Source: Bacteroidales bacterium (GTDB lineage: Bacteria; Bacteroidota; Bacteroidia; Bacteroidales; JAIPAH01). Taken from it: 56,048 nt of DNA. Shown piece after piece: positions 55,537 through 56,048 of this stretch. The translations under genes and the position numbers were made by a program. Each line of letters begins with the position of its first letter. The first letter of the stretch is position 1. The DNA is taken from contig JAIPBX010000008.1 of NCBI GenBank assembly GCA_021738485.1, forward strand, positions 1-56,048. The letters run 5' to 3'. Below the pieces are notes generated by a model. It was given only the letters and a program-made list of their open reading frames with translations, had not been told where the DNA came from and did not search any database.

Positions 55537-55584
55537 AAGTTTGTAGGTTTGTAAGTTTCTAAGTTTGTAAGTTAGTAGGTTTGT
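55537..55584. repeat. Six tandem octamers (A[A/G]GTTTGT)
   Basis: Six consecutive 8-bp units, AAGTTTGT, AGGTTTGT, AAGTTTCT, AAGTTTGT, AAGTTAGT, AGGTTTGT, directly after the stop codon of the epimerase-like gene. Non-coding; the unit length is not a multiple of three. Confidence 0.8.
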
Positions 55585-55590
55585 AGGTGT

Positions 55591-55697
55591 CAAATCCCAA
55601 ATATCAATCTACAAATTCCAATTTTCAAAAGAAGAAAAGAGAAGAAGTTTGAGTATTGAAAATTGAAATTTTTTTGAAATTTGGTGCTTGGGATTTG
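55591..55697. repeat. Imperfect long inverted repeat
   Basis: Left arm 55591-55628 (CAAATCCCAA ... CAATTTTCAA) and right arm 55656-55697 (TTGAAAATTG ... TTGGGATTTG) pair at both ends and loosely in the middle. No ORF. Confidence 0.7.
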
Positions 55698-55709
55698 GAA
55701 TTTAAGTAC

Positions 55710-55982
55710 GGAGGTTTCTCCCTACAACACTTTGTAACTGCAGTCAGTATTAGCTTTTAAAGTCCTTATGCTCAGTGTTTTTTGTCGGGATGACGCTTGA
55801 TGTGTGTAGAATGGGGAGAAAAGGGCGCGGCGGACGTAACTAAAATGGACAACAGCGTCCGCCGCGCCCTTTTCTCCTCACCATCCGCAAATTGCGTCGT
55901 TTCGACTGGAAAGGCTGCACCACCGGGCGCTTAGGTTGTTTGTCCCAACGATAGCCGCGCAGCCTTGGAGGGAGAAATCTCC
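55710..55982. repeat. Structured inverted-repeat element with a 22-bp GC-rich stem
   Basis: Ends GGAGGTTTCTCCCT (55710-55723) and AGGGAGAAATCTCC (55969-55982) are inverted repeats with 13 of 14 matches. Inside, 55815-55836 and 55856-55877 form a perfect 22-bp stem around a 19-nt loop, and AAGGCTGC (55911-55918) pairs with GCAGCCTT (55959-55966). No ORF above background. It could be a non-autonomous mobile element or a structured RNA. The last 66 bases of the window show nothing else. Confidence 0.7.
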
Positions 55983-56048
55983 TGATTTACACCAGTGAGT
56001 TTCATTTAAAGCACAATACATATCTGTAAAAGGCCTGCTTTAAAGAAC

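Noticed and set aside
55537-55584. CRISPR-like repeat array
   Set aside because: The units are 8 bp, tandem without spacers, and there are no cas genes.
55815-55877. Integron attC site
   Set aside because: A long stem is present, but the conserved R/L box arrangement with extrahelical bases and any integrase or gene cassette are missing.

Overview
This window is a contiguous chromosomal segment from a member of the Bacteroidota, most likely a Bacteroidales/Marinilabiliales-type organism. The evidence is a complete porP-gldK-gldL-gldM-gldN type IX secretion (T9SS) core operon in the order typical of Bacteroidales, a TonB-dependent receptor next to a very large secreted protein and a PorV/PorQ-family barrel, an M1 peptidase ending in a T9SS sorting domain, and several promoters of the Bacteroidota form TTTG-N19-TAnnTTTG. 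Shine-Dalgarno sequences are mostly weak or absent, as is usual for the phylum. I see no rRNA, tRNA, transposase, prophage or CRISPR array.

Layout. 1-6022: 3' end of a TonB-dependent receptor, a ~1450-residue secreted protein and a PorV/PorQ-like outer-membrane protein. 6120-17087: housekeeping genes (greA, HIT protein, long-form amidophosphoribosyltransferase, GNAT, C69 dipeptidase, M23 peptidase, dxr, rseP, a nucleoside-recognition membrane protein, YitT). 17276-23214: porP-gldKLMN. 23342-31470: recG, pheT, then a sigma-54-type activator with lptE, a TPR protein and secG. 31757-37419: groEL without an adjacent groES, adenine deaminase, an ArsR regulator, and a large lipoprotein on the minus strand. 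37535-44496: the M1 peptidase, a NodB-like deacetylase, gpmI, a metallophosphoesterase, an MgtC-like protein, a DJ-1/PfpI protein and a MNT/HEPN toxin-antitoxin pair. 44554-49760 (minus): a six-gene manganese/zinc-type operon, read as DtxR-family regulator, outer-membrane barrel, lipoprotein binding protein, ATPase and two permeases, the last carrying a C-terminal helix-turn-helix-like domain. 50197-54279 (minus): the two methylmalonyl-CoA mutase subunits, preceded by a possible 41-codon small ORF. 54661-55524: a TIGR01777 epimerase-like protein. The remaining sequence is repeat-rich and non-coding.

How the genes work together. The T9SS operon, the sorting-domain peptidase and the PorV/PorQ-like cluster belong to protein export and surface display. 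The DtxR-barrel-ABC operon looks like a self-contained metal uptake system covering both membranes, with a palindrome just before the regulator gene as a probable operator. The mutase pair connects succinyl-CoA with propionate metabolism.

The most unusual sequence outside genes is a set of structured repeats: three copies of a two-hairpin element at 49859-50096 whose stems differ between copies but stay paired, a nested palindrome at 16016-16131, and a mosaic of octamer repeats and long inverted repeats at 55537-55982.
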